From an uncultured bacterium (GTDB taxonomy: Bacteria; Patescibacteriota; Minisyncoccia; Phycocordibacterales; CAIRYW01): a stretch of DNA of 54,385 nt. Positions 47,510-54,385 of the stretch are shown piece after piece. How positions within the stretch are numbered: position 1 is the first letter of the stretch; each line of letters begins with the position of its first letter. The position numbers were made by a program, and so were the translations under genes. The notes under the pieces are model-generated. The model made no database searches and was not told where the DNA came from. It worked only from the letters and a program-made list of their open reading frames with translations. The stretch covers positions 1 through 54,385 of the forward strand of contig CAIRYW010000010.1 in NCBI GenBank assembly GCA_903882905.1, in the 5' to 3' direction.

Positions 47510-48616
47510 CTATTCACCAATTGTTACTGGTTTTCCATTTTCAATTTGCCTTACGGTTGCTTGTGACACTATGATTCCATCCTTATCAATTGAAAGATTT
47601 CCCATTACACCTTGAAAGTTTTGGATCTTTGCAAAGGCATCGCGAATTTCTTGTCGAGAAGGTTTTGTCTTTCCATCGCCTGTATTTTCTACAGTCTGCA
47701 CAATCATATTTATGACATCTGCTCCGTTTCCTGCACCAACTTTTGGATTTGTATTATATGTCTTTGTGAATTCATTAACAAACTTTTGATTTGGGTTTGA
47801 AGCATTTACATACCACTCTCCTTCAAAAAGTTGAGGTTGATCTGTAAATTCGAAGGATTCAACGCCTGTAAAAGGAGTTTTGATTCCAAGATCTCTGATT
47901 TGTTTTGCAAGAATCTCAATAGATGGCGAAGTTGCTTCTAGAATATAAATGTCAGCAGGATGAGTTTTTGCTTTATTTATTATGGTTCTAAAGTCAGTTT
48001 CATTGCCATTAAATTTTTCATCATCAGAAATATTTATTCCTGCGTTCGGTAAATCTTTTTTGATTGAATTCATTACCGCTTGTACTCCAGGTTGGTTTTG
48101 CTCGAAGATTACAACGTTTTTGATATTTCTTTTTACCAATTCCTTAGCCGTAAGAGAACTTTCTTCGTATGGAGGTGTCCAGTGCACGAAATTGTAATCA
48201 CCTATCGCTACCTTTGGATCAGAGGCGATACTATTTACGTGTAAGATTTTTGCATTTTCTGCAATTGGGCTTACTGCATTTCCAACAGGAGAACCAAATG
48301 ATAGTAATACATCAACATTATCTGAATTAATAAGTTTACTTGCTGTTGACGCTCCTGTAGTTGGGTCAAATTTATCATCCTCAAATATAACTTCGTACTT
48401 ATATTTTGTTTTAGGCAAATCTTTTATTGCAAGATTTATTCCGTCCTTATAACTTTCCCCAAGAAAGGCAAGATCACCTGTAAGGGGAGCACTTACTCCT
48501 ATTTTTATTGTTTGCTCATCTGATACCTGTGAATTTTTTTCACTATTAATGACTACAAACAATCCGACAACTATTGCTACTAAAACCACGATTCCTAATA
48601 TAATTTTCTTTTTCAT
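47510..48616 (-). CDS. ABC-type substrate-binding protein (Leu/Ile/Val type), orphan
   Basis: 368 residues. Signal-anchor (about 4-24, IILGIVVLVAIVVGLFVVI) followed by TIKIGVSAPLTGDLAFLGESYKDGINLA, the classical start of Peripla_BP_6 binding proteins, and typical LLSFGSPVGNAVSPIAE and GVESFEF pieces. No permease or ATPase gene is nearby, so it may act as a sensor or with transporter genes elsewhere. The ligand, an amino acid or similar, is unknown. Divergent from the TrmB-like regulator. Confidence 0.85.
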   Translation of the reverse strand: MKKKIILGIVVLVAIVVGLFVVINSEKNSQVSDEQTIKIGVSAPLTGDLAFLGESYKDGINLAIKDLPKTKYKYEVIFEDDKFDPTTGASTASKLINSDNVDVLLSFGSPVGNAVSPIAENAKILHVNSIASDPKVAIGDYNFVHWTPPYEESSLTAKELVKRNIKNVVIFEQNQPGVQAVMNSIKKDLPNAGINISDDEKFNGNETDFRTIINKAKTHPADIYILEATSPSIEILAKQIRDLGIKTPFTGVESFEFTDQPQLFEGEWYVNASNPNQKFVNEFTKTYNTNPKVGAGNGADVINMIVQTVENTGDGKTKPSRQEIRDAFAKIQNFQGVMGNLSIDKDGIIVSQATVRQIENGKPVTIGE

Positions 48617-48795
48617 ATATTATTGTTTAATTTATAACTCAACTCTAATGCAACAATTATACAGTTACGTCAATGATTGTAGGAAAAGAAAATCAATATT
48701 TTAAAATAAAGGCTTATAAAATAAGGGTATTTAATATATAAAAATATTTTGTTGGTAATAATTGACAAAAAAATAAGAAGGTTTAAGCTATATAT

Positions 48796-49599
48796 ATGGA
48801 TATAAAAAACACTGATTTACCAAAAAAGCTTGAAAAATCAGGGCTTTCTCAGAAGGAGTCTTTGGTTTACACATCCCTGATTGAATTGGGAGGAGCTTAC
48901 CCTTCACGTATTTCTCAATATACAGGATTGAATAGAACGACTGTTTATGAGATTCTCTTACATCTTTCAGTAAAAGGTCTTATTACTGAGATTGAAAAGA
49001 AGAATAAGTTGTTCTATCAAATCGAGGAACCAAAAAAATTATTGCGGTTTGCTAAAGATAAAATGAGAATTGCTGAGGATGAAATATTTACTATTGAAAA
49101 AATTTTGCCAGATATAGAAGGAATTGTTTCTTTGTCATCTCATAAACCAAAGATAAAATACTTCGAAGGGGAATCAGGAGCCTTGGCAATATATGCAGAC
49201 CATATAAATGTCGACAAACCATACGAAATGCTTGCGTGGGCTAACTCTTCAGAACTTGAAGTATTTTTACCATCAGATTTTTTTGAGCACTACAGAAAGA
49301 CAAAAGAAGAAAAAAATATTACCACCAGAGGAATACTTCCTGGAGGTGAAGAGGGACTTTCTTTTCTTCAGAGAAGATACAGTCAGTTAAAAAAAGAGAT
49401 AATGCCTGAAATAAGATATGTTGATCCTAAAGATTTTCCTTTTAAAGCTGAGATAACAATTTACGCAGAAAATAAAGTTTCAATTGTAAATCTTTTGAAA
49501 GGTGTTTCTTCTGGAGTTATCATAGAAGACGATACGATTCACGGATTGATGAAAATGATTTTTGAATTATCGTGGAAAGGAGCAGAAAAAAATATTTAG
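48796..49599 (+). CDS. TrmB-family transcription regulator
   Basis: 267 residues. N-terminal winged helix LEKSGLSQKESLVYTSLIELGGAYPSRISQYTGLNRTTVYEIL (12-54) is characteristic of TrmB-like HTH domains. The C-terminal domain (KIKYFEGESGALAIYAD...) resembles TrmB sensor regions. Divergent from the binding protein with about 180 bp between, so it may control it. The deformylase gene follows after 3 bp. Confidence 0.78.
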   Translation: MDIKNTDLPKKLEKSGLSQKESLVYTSLIELGGAYPSRISQYTGLNRTTVYEILLHLSVKGLITEIEKKNKLFYQIEEPKKLLRFAKDKMRIAEDEIFTIEKILPDIEGIVSLSSHKPKIKYFEGESGALAIYADHINVDKPYEMLAWANSSELEVFLPSDFFEHYRKTKEEKNITTRGILPGGEEGLSFLQRRYSQLKKEIMPEIRYVDPKDFPFKAEITIYAENKVSIVNLLKGVSSGVIIEDDTIHGLMKMIFELSWKGAEKNI

Positions 49600-49602
49600 T
49601 AA

Positions 49603-50142
49603 ATGAAAAAACTTAAAATTTTAGAAATAGGTGATAAAAAGCTTTGGGAAAAATCAAAGCCGGTGAAAAATCCTGGATCAAAGGAAGTTTTAGATTTGGC
49701 TAAAAATTTAATTCAGATCTGTAAGAAATCTAAGGGGGTTGGAATTTCTGCACCGCAAATTGGAAAAAATATTGATTTATTTATTATTTGGAGCAAACCA
49801 AACAAAAGATACCCGAATGCTCCAAAGTTTGGACCAGAAGTGGTGATTAATCCAAAAATTTTAAGTAAATCGAAAAAAGAAGTAAAAGATTTTGAAGGAT
49901 GTCTTTCTATCCCAGGAATTAGAACAAAAGTTTTTAGAGCAAAAAATATTGAGGTAACGTATACAAATCTCGGTGGAATTAAAGTCAAACAAAAATTTTC
50001 TGATTTTGTTGCAAGAATTTTTCAACATGAGTTTGACCATCTTCAAGGAATTTTAATTTTAGACCGTGCAAATCCAAAAGAAATTTATTCTGAAAAAGAG
50101 TTTAAAAAGATATTGAAAACTTATTTGACTAAACGTAGATGA
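49603..50142 (+). CDS. def: Peptide deformylase
   Basis: 179 residues. Motif 1 GVGISAPQIG (45-54), motif 2 EGCLSIPG (98-105) with metal ligand C100, motif 3 HEFDHLQG (142-149) with H142, E143, H146. It removes formyl groups from nascent proteins. Coupled to the TrmB-like gene. Ends in TGA, evidence that TGA is a stop in this genome. Confidence 0.96.
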   Translation: MKKLKILEIGDKKLWEKSKPVKNPGSKEVLDLAKNLIQICKKSKGVGISAPQIGKNIDLFIIWSKPNKRYPNAPKFGPEVVINPKILSKSKKEVKDFEGCLSIPGIRTKVFRAKNIEVTYTNLGGIKVKQKFSDFVARIFQHEFDHLQGILILDRANPKEIYSEKEFKKILKTYLTKRR

Positions 50143-50561
50143 CTTGAGCCTTTTTTGTCGTGGGGAAAGACACCGCCATTAAACATATTTACACAATAAG
50201 CCTGGTCCCACCTTTCAAAATGTTCTTTTGTTTTCTTGTTGTATTCTTCCTTATTTCTATACATAGGTGCATCTATACACCAGTAAGTTGCACCACCATT
50301 TCTATCAAAACCTTCAATATTGTTTTCTTGTGCAAATATTAATTCTTCAACAGTTGGAATTCTCCAGGGCTTATCTTTATTTGATGAATTTTCTTCAATT
50401 AATTTTTCTTGAACTTGAGCCCATGTTAAATCAGGGAAATCAGTGTGCCACTCTAGAGCCTTTAAAATTTCAGGATTAAATTCGTAGTCGAGTTTAGTCT
50501 AAAATTTTACAGGTTCAATAGGATCAGTATGTAAATTTTGTTGAGGGACTTGTTCATCCAT
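50121..50561 (-). pseudogene. Amber-interrupted gene
   Basis: From ATG 50561 the frame runs to TAA at 50121 (147 codons) with a single in-frame TAG at codon 21 (EPVKF-stop-TKLDYEFNP). The downstream 125 residues look like a real protein (WHTDFPDLTWAQVQEKL, PWRIPTVEELIFAQ, GGATYWCIDAP). A TATAAT box sits 6 nt before the ATG. No good start exists after the TAG until far inside. One base change (TAG from AAG, CAG or GAG) would explain it. The 3' end overlaps def by 22 bp. Either a recent nonsense mutation or readthrough. Confidence 0.65.
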
Positions 50562-50680
50562 CTCTTTATTATACACAAATTCAAAACAGATTTTTTCTGA
50601 GAAAGAATTTAAGAAAATAATAAAAAAGAAATAGTCAAAAGGCTTGCAATTTGCGGATAATTTTTGTACTCTGAAAATCT

Positions 50681-51082
50681 ATGTTGTCCTTTATCACAAA
50701 CCCGCTAGTTGTCGGTTTCGTTTTTCTCGCGGCCGTCGGAATTTTTGTTTTTATTATGCCCATCATTAGGGCTTTGGTCTTCAAAAAGAAGATCGCAAAA
50801 TTGATTCGTTGGTCTGGAGAGAACCCAAACGCGCTAACAACAGAAGCAGAACCAGCAAAGATTTTTGCTGAACTCAAGGATCTCCGTAAGAAGCTTAAAG
50901 GAGATTGGCCTCGGTTTATCAAAAGGCCACGGAAAATTATTGGTCTATTGATTCATATCGAGACCTATCCAGCTTCGTGCTTAAGAATTTCAGGGCTTGC
51001 TCTGAATAATTTGCTCGAAGACGGGGTTCCTGAAGTTCGCAAGGAAGTGACGCTGTGTCTGGATTTTGAGCAAAGCCCTTAG
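50681..51082 (+). CDS. Single-pass membrane protein, moderately GC-rich
   Basis: 133 residues. N-terminal transmembrane segment (8-30, LVVGFVFLAAVGIFVFIMPIIRA) followed by a basic cytoplasmic domain (FKKKIAKLIRW) and helical pieces (EPAKIFAELKDLRKKLKG). Base composition is above that of adjacent genes. Own terminator. Function unknown. Confidence 0.55.
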   Translation: MLSFITNPLVVGFVFLAAVGIFVFIMPIIRALVFKKKIAKLIRWSGENPNALTTEAEPAKIFAELKDLRKKLKGDWPRFIKRPRKIIGLLIHIETYPASCLRISGLALNNLLEDGVPEVRKEVTLCLDFEQSP

Positions 51083-51100
51083 TAGAAGGGCATTTTTTTT
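51075..51100 (+). terminator. Terminator overlapping the gene end
   Basis: GCCCTT-AGTAG-AAGGGC then AT8; the stop codon is in the stem-loop. Confidence 0.8.
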
Positions 51101-51128
51101 ACCCGATATGTTAAGATTTCCATATTCG

Positions 51129-51317
51129 TCCCGTTAGAGAACATTCAGTTAGGAACTCGAGATAAATATTACATAACCACACAATGACAATTACTTACAC
51201 AAAATCAAACATACTACGGAAGCGCTTTTACATCACAATGTCTTCACATATAAACAGTCGTAATTTAACAAAACTAATGTCGGAAGCACTCACAAGCGCT
51301 TCCTTTCTCTAACGGGA
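51129..51317. repeat. 189-bp element with TCCCGTTAGAGA ends before rsmE
   Basis: TCCCGTTAGAGA (51129-51140) and TCTCTAACGGGA (51306-51317) are exact 12-bp inverted ends; GGAAGCGCTT (51218) and AAGCGCTTCC (51294) form a second inverted pair inside. The final A is the first base of the rsmE ATG. No ORF inside and no target duplication seen. Confidence 0.5.
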
Positions 51318-52018
51318 TGAGATTACATAGATTTTACACAGAGGAAAAAATTAATTTAAATAAAGAACTAAATCTTTCAGACAAGGATTTGATAAATCAG
51401 ATCAGAAATGTTTTTAGAATGCAGAAAGGCCAAAGTGTAATTCTTTTTGATGGGTCTGGGTTTGACTATGTATCTGAAATTTTGGTTTTGGAAAAGATGA
51501 AAATGATTGTGATGTCAAAAGAAAAAAAAGAATCAGTAATGCCAAAAAAAGAGATAACGTTATTTCAAGCTTTAATAAAAAAAGATAATTTTGAATTGAT
51601 TGCAGAAAAATGCACTGAAATTGGGATAACCAATTTTGTACCAGTGCTTTGTGAGCGGAGTGAAAAGAAAAATTTGAATATTGAGAGGATAGAGAAAATT
51701 TTAAAAGAAGCAACGGAGCAGTCTGGTAGAGGAAATATTCCTAAAATTTTTTCTGTATTAGAATTTTATGATTTACCTTTTGGTGAAATGCCAATCCTTG
51801 TGGCAGATTTTGGTGGAGAAAATGTTAAGAAAATAAATTTTCCAAACAAGTGTGGAATATTAATCGGTCCAGAAGGAGGATTTTCGGATGATGAAAGAAA
51901 TTTTTTGAAAGATTTAGCTATGCAAAAAGAAGGTGGCGTAAAAATTGTTTCTTTAGGCGAAACAGTTCTTCGTGCCGAAACTGCAGCGATTGTTGCGAGT
52001 GGTTTTGTGATGAATTAG
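51317..52018 (+). CDS. rsmE: 16S rRNA (uracil-1498-N3) methyltransferase RsmE
   Basis: 233 residues. SPOUT-family features GPEGGFS (184-190) and SLGETVLRAETAA (212-224) form the SAM-binding trefoil knot; N-terminal PUA-like RLHRF...HLRNVFR-type segment is present (QIRNVFRMQKGQ). It modifies U1498 in the decoding centre. The ATG is fused to the inverted repeat end in front, so no ribosome binding site is visible. Confidence 0.94.
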   Translation: MRLHRFYTEEKINLNKELNLSDKDLINQIRNVFRMQKGQSVILFDGSGFDYVSEILVLEKMKMIVMSKEKKESVMPKKEITLFQALIKKDNFELIAEKCTEIGITNFVPVLCERSEKKNLNIERIEKILKEATEQSGRGNIPKIFSVLEFYDLPFGEMPILVADFGGENVKKINFPNKCGILIGPEGGFSDDERNFLKDLAMQKEGGVKIVSLGETVLRAETAAIVASGFVMN

Positions 52019-52027
52019 ATTAAAAAC

Positions 52028-52060
52028 AAAACAGCCCCGCGCAAAGCGCGGGGCTGTTTT
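52028..52060. terminator. Bidirectional terminator (rsmE / tig)
   Basis: 15-bp stem AAAACAGCCCCGCGC with AAA loop and T8. Confidence 0.92.
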
Positions 52061-52065
52061 TTTTA

Positions 52066-53070
52066 TTACTCTCCTTTCTCTAGAAATTTAAATACAGCTT
52101 CTTTTGTGAGCAGATCTTCGATAAAAGCATGAAGTCGTGCCTCGTCTGCTTTAGGATATTGTTTTTTTAGCATATCGATTTCTTTGTGGACTTCACCGTG
52201 GTCTGCCGTAATGTTTTCTTTTTTTGCAATTTCGATAAGTAAAATTTCACCTATAACTCTTTTTTCTGCTTTTTCTTTCCAGTCATTTCGCACAGCTTCC
52301 TCAGTTTTTCCAGATTCTTTTTTGTATTGCTCAAAAGTGTAGCCTTGTTTTGATAGAGTGCTCGAAAATTCATTTGTCATTTTATCCAATTCTTCTTCGA
52401 GAAGTATTTCTGGAATTTCTAATTTACTGTCTTTGATTATTCCATCAAGGATTTTTATTCTTTTTGTTTCTTTAGCCTTAAATTCCTTTTCTTTTCCTAG
52501 ATTTTCTTTCAGTTTTACTGTAAAGTCAGCGACATCTTTAAAGTCACCTAGTTTTTTTACAAAATCGTCTGTTAATTCCTTGTTCTCTGCTCCTTCTGTT
52601 TTCTCGCGATATTTTTTTAGTTCATCGATGGCATCATTTACTTCTTTTTCTGTAACCTCAAGATCATCTTTATCTTTTGCTATTTTTTGAGCAATTTTTT
52701 TGTAGTCGGCTAAATCAATTTCTGGATAAACATAAGTCTTGATTATTACTTCTGCGTTTTTTCCTTTTTCTAAAGAGGTGACTGCAATTTTTGGTCTGCC
52801 AAGAGTAAAAAGTTTTTTCTCCTCTATTACTTTTGGGTAGATTTCTCTGAGTGCTTCTTCAAGTGCTTCTTCAAGGATTGTGGCTTCACCTAGTTTTGCG
52901 ACAATAACATCTTCAGGAACTTTTCCTGGCCTGAAGCCATCCATTTTGATGTCTTGGCTAAGAGACTTTAAGACTGAAGGTCTTTTAGCTTCAATTTCAG
53001 CACTTTCTATTTCGAGCTTGATTTCGACTTCTGACTTTGGCAACTTTGTGATTGAGACGATTTTTGACAT
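52066..53070 (-). CDS. tig: Trigger factor without PPIase domain
   Basis: 334 residues versus about 430 in most bacteria. N-terminal ribosome-binding domain with signature GFRPGKVPEDVI (45-56) is complete; the C-terminal chaperone arms are present. The central FKBP-type peptidyl-prolyl isomerase domain is missing: residues 140-170 pass straight from EVTEKEVNDAIDELKKYR into an acidic link. It should still act as a holdase for nascent chains. Confidence 0.9.
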   Translation of the reverse strand: MSKIVSITKLPKSEVEIKLEIESAEIEAKRPSVLKSLSQDIKMDGFRPGKVPEDVIVAKLGEATILEEALEEALREIYPKVIEEKKLFTLGRPKIAVTSLEKGKNAEVIIKTYVYPEIDLADYKKIAQKIAKDKDDLEVTEKEVNDAIDELKKYREKTEGAENKELTDDFVKKLGDFKDVADFTVKLKENLGKEKEFKAKETKRIKILDGIIKDSKLEIPEILLEEELDKMTNEFSSTLSKQGYTFEQYKKESGKTEEAVRNDWKEKAEKRVIGEILLIEIAKKENITADHGEVHKEIDMLKKQYPKADEARLHAFIEDLLTKEAVFKFLEKGE

Positions 53071-53137
53071 ATGGTTATATACGATTATTTTAAAATAGTT
53101 CTAAGATATTACCTTAATATTGAAGAATTACAAAATA

Positions 53138-53188
53138 AAAAACCAAGGACTTACCTTTCTGAAGATTTAAGGTGAGTCCTTGGTTTTT
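53138..53188 (-). terminator. Terminator upstream of tig
   Basis: AAAAACCAAGGACT pairs with AGTCCTTGGTTTTT, with inner ACCT/AGGT; it ends the two-gene unit to the right. Confidence 0.85.
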
Positions 53189-53193
53189 ATCAA

Positions 53194-53460
53194 TTATTTT
53201 GCTAAAGCTTTGTCTAGCGAGTCTAGGTTTCCTTGGATATCAGTACTTGAAGCAGAGTTTAGATCATTCAAAACGCTCTGAAGAAATGGATCGGTATCTG
53301 TGGCACTTGCCGCAGTTTGAACTTTTTTTATTGTGAGCAATCTTTGATTGTAAAAGTAAAAAGCTCCAGCGAGTAAGACTAGAATTATTATGACAATTCC
53401 AACAAGACCTCCGATACCTTCTTTTGGAGTTTCTATTTCTTTTTCTTGATTATCATTCAT
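53194..53460 (-). CDS. Small membrane-anchored protein
   Basis: 88 residues. Acidic N-terminus, transmembrane segment (about 18-38, LVGIVIIILVLLAGAFYFY), then a soluble Ser/Asp/Ala-rich tail with LQSVLNDLNSASSTDIQGNLDSLDKAL. It starts 5 bp after the previous stop and forms an operon with the secreted helical protein. Common in CPR genomes; function unknown. Confidence 0.65.
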   Translation of the reverse strand: MNDNQEKEIETPKEGIGGLVGIVIIILVLLAGAFYFYNQRLLTIKKVQTAASATDTDPFLQSVLNDLNSASSTDIQGNLDSLDKALAK

Positions 53461-53465
53461 TTTCG

Positions 53466-54380
53466 TTAATTTTGAGATTCACTACTTGAAGCTACTGTAT
53501 CTGTATTACTCTGCTCCTGGTCTTTTTGGTCTATTTCTGTCGTTGTAGATTCAGCTTGTTCGCTTAAGTTTTGTGGAATTATGGTTGTCTGGGTTGAAGT
53601 CGAGATCGATTCAGCGTCTGTTGAGGTTCCAGTAGTCTGATCGCTTAAGGTTGATGTTGCTGAATCATCAGTCTGAGGAGCATTGTCGCTTGCTGCGGGC
53701 AATGAATCCAGGGTTGTTTTATATACATTAACCGCATCCATAATTTTATCAGTTGCTTCTAAGACACTTGCTCTGATTGCATCTACCGAAATTCCATCCA
53801 CTGAAGAGATTGCATTGTTGATTTGTGATTTAACATCTGAAACTGAGGATTTTGCTATTGCTAATTTTTGCTCGGCGTCTGAAAGAAGACTTGTTGAACT
53901 TGAAACATCAATGTTTGATGCGACAAGCAAAGAAATTTTTTCTGTGATTTTTGTGTCAGCTGACTCTAGTTTTGCAATTTTTTTGTCTAAGGTTTTAAAA
54001 AGACCAAGGTTTAAATTATTTTTTACTCCAAGCTGTTTTGTTTTTGAAAGTTTTTGGTCAGTAGATTTAAATTTTACTAAGTTTGATCTTATGTCTGTTT
54101 TAAAAGTATCTACTTCGCTCGCAACTTCAGGATAATTTTTTTTGTCTTTTAAAATATCATCTAATCGAGATTGCAATTTATCAGTCCCGTAATTAAAAAG
54201 ATCTTTAAAAATTTTGATGTTTTCTTGGTTTGGAATTGCAGATAGAGCTTTTTCTGCATCCTGTTTTTTTGAAGCCAAAAAAGATTCTTTGGTATTAATT
54301 TGTCCAGTACTTTGTGCGAAAGATAGTAGCGGGGTAGTTGTGAGAATGATAATTGAAGTTAGTTTAAATATTTTTTTCAT
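53466..54380 (-). CDS. Secreted coiled-coil-rich protein
   Basis: 304 residues, start at the window edge (ATG 54380). Signal peptide 1-23 (FKLTSIIILTTTPLLSFAQ). Long helical heptad-type region (about 30-220; ADTKITEKISLL, ASVLEATDKIMDAV). Ser/Thr/Asp/Gln-rich C-terminal tail (225-304). Likely a surface or periplasmic structural protein. Same operon as the small anchored protein. Confidence 0.65.
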   Translation of the reverse strand: MKKIFKLTSIIILTTTPLLSFAQSTGQINTKESFLASKKQDAEKALSAIPNQENIKIFKDLFNYGTDKLQSRLDDILKDKKNYPEVASEVDTFKTDIRSNLVKFKSTDQKLSKTKQLGVKNNLNLGLFKTLDKKIAKLESADTKITEKISLLVASNIDVSSSTSLLSDAEQKLAIAKSSVSDVKSQINNAISSVDGISVDAIRASVLEATDKIMDAVNVYKTTLDSLPAASDNAPQTDDSATSTLSDQTTGTSTDAESISTSTQTTIIPQNLSEQAESTTTEIDQKDQEQSNTDTVASSSESQN

Positions 54381-54385
54381 TTTAT

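Overview
The window looks like chromosomal DNA of a Patescibacteria/CPR bacterium, most probably Parcubacteria-like. It is AT-rich, intergenic spaces are short, and the standard code is used (TGA acts as a stop). Many genes are short, lineage-type secreted or membrane proteins. The PrgI / TraC-like / VirB4 / VirB6-like cluster is a set commonly seen in CPR genomes. Trigger factor lacks its PPIase domain, tRNA genes do not encode CCA, and many genes start about 6 nt after a TANAAT box with no ribosome binding site (apparently leaderless). Lineage is inferred from gene content; no marker gene was compared.

Layout. 1-14.4 kb, minus strand: a type IV secretion-like envelope cluster with large secreted or anchored proteins, a GIY-YIG protein, an S23-type four-helix protein and an HTH-HATPase-STAS regulator with a repeated operator. 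14.4-29.9 kb: housekeeping genes (rsmA, uvrD/pcrA, a LysM-M23 hydrolase, comM, a DksA/TraR-like protein, pnp, a NYN protein, rpsO) mixed with anchored proteins. 30-33 kb: GC-rich, foreign-looking secreted genes around a Xer recombinase. 33-36 kb: xth and the CCA-adding enzyme. 35.9-37.9 kb: tRNA-Arg, tRNA-Gly and tRNA-Pro, each followed by a mirrored tRNA-derived element, plus a cluster of parS-like palindromes across a NUDIX and a YraN gene. 38-45 kb: methyltransferase, CYTH protein, another GC-rich gene, a DHH/MYG1-like protein, an RNHCP zinc protein, an S1C protease, an HTH/LAGLIDADG-like protein, tRNA-Gly(TCC) and HU. 45-54.4 kb: RNase Y, ClpP, an orphan periplasmic binding protein with a TrmB-like regulator, peptide deformylase, an amber-interrupted gene, rsmE and tig.

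How the genes work together. Pnp, RNase Y and S15 cover RNA turnover and the ribosome; RsmA and RsmE modify 16S rRNA. Deformylase, trigger factor and ClpP process new or damaged proteins. PrgI (VirB3-like), the TraC-like protein, VirB4 and VirB6 would form the inner-membrane part of a secretion or DNA-transfer machine, with ComM as a possible link to DNA uptake. The CCA-adding enzyme is needed because the tRNAs lack CCA.

Most unusual signals: (1) three tRNA genes trailed by terminator / antisense T-arm / hairpins / sense T-arm elements whose sequence covaries with the tRNA in front; (2) two G8 tracts, each exactly where a protein appears to be split between frames; (3) a parS-like cluster with a nearby DnaA box; (4) degenerate 7-bp-period repeats at gene ends and inside two coding genes; (5) five copies of an inverted 12-bp repeat, one pair with a 5-bp target-site-like duplication; (6) GC-rich single-gene units with their own promoters and terminators.
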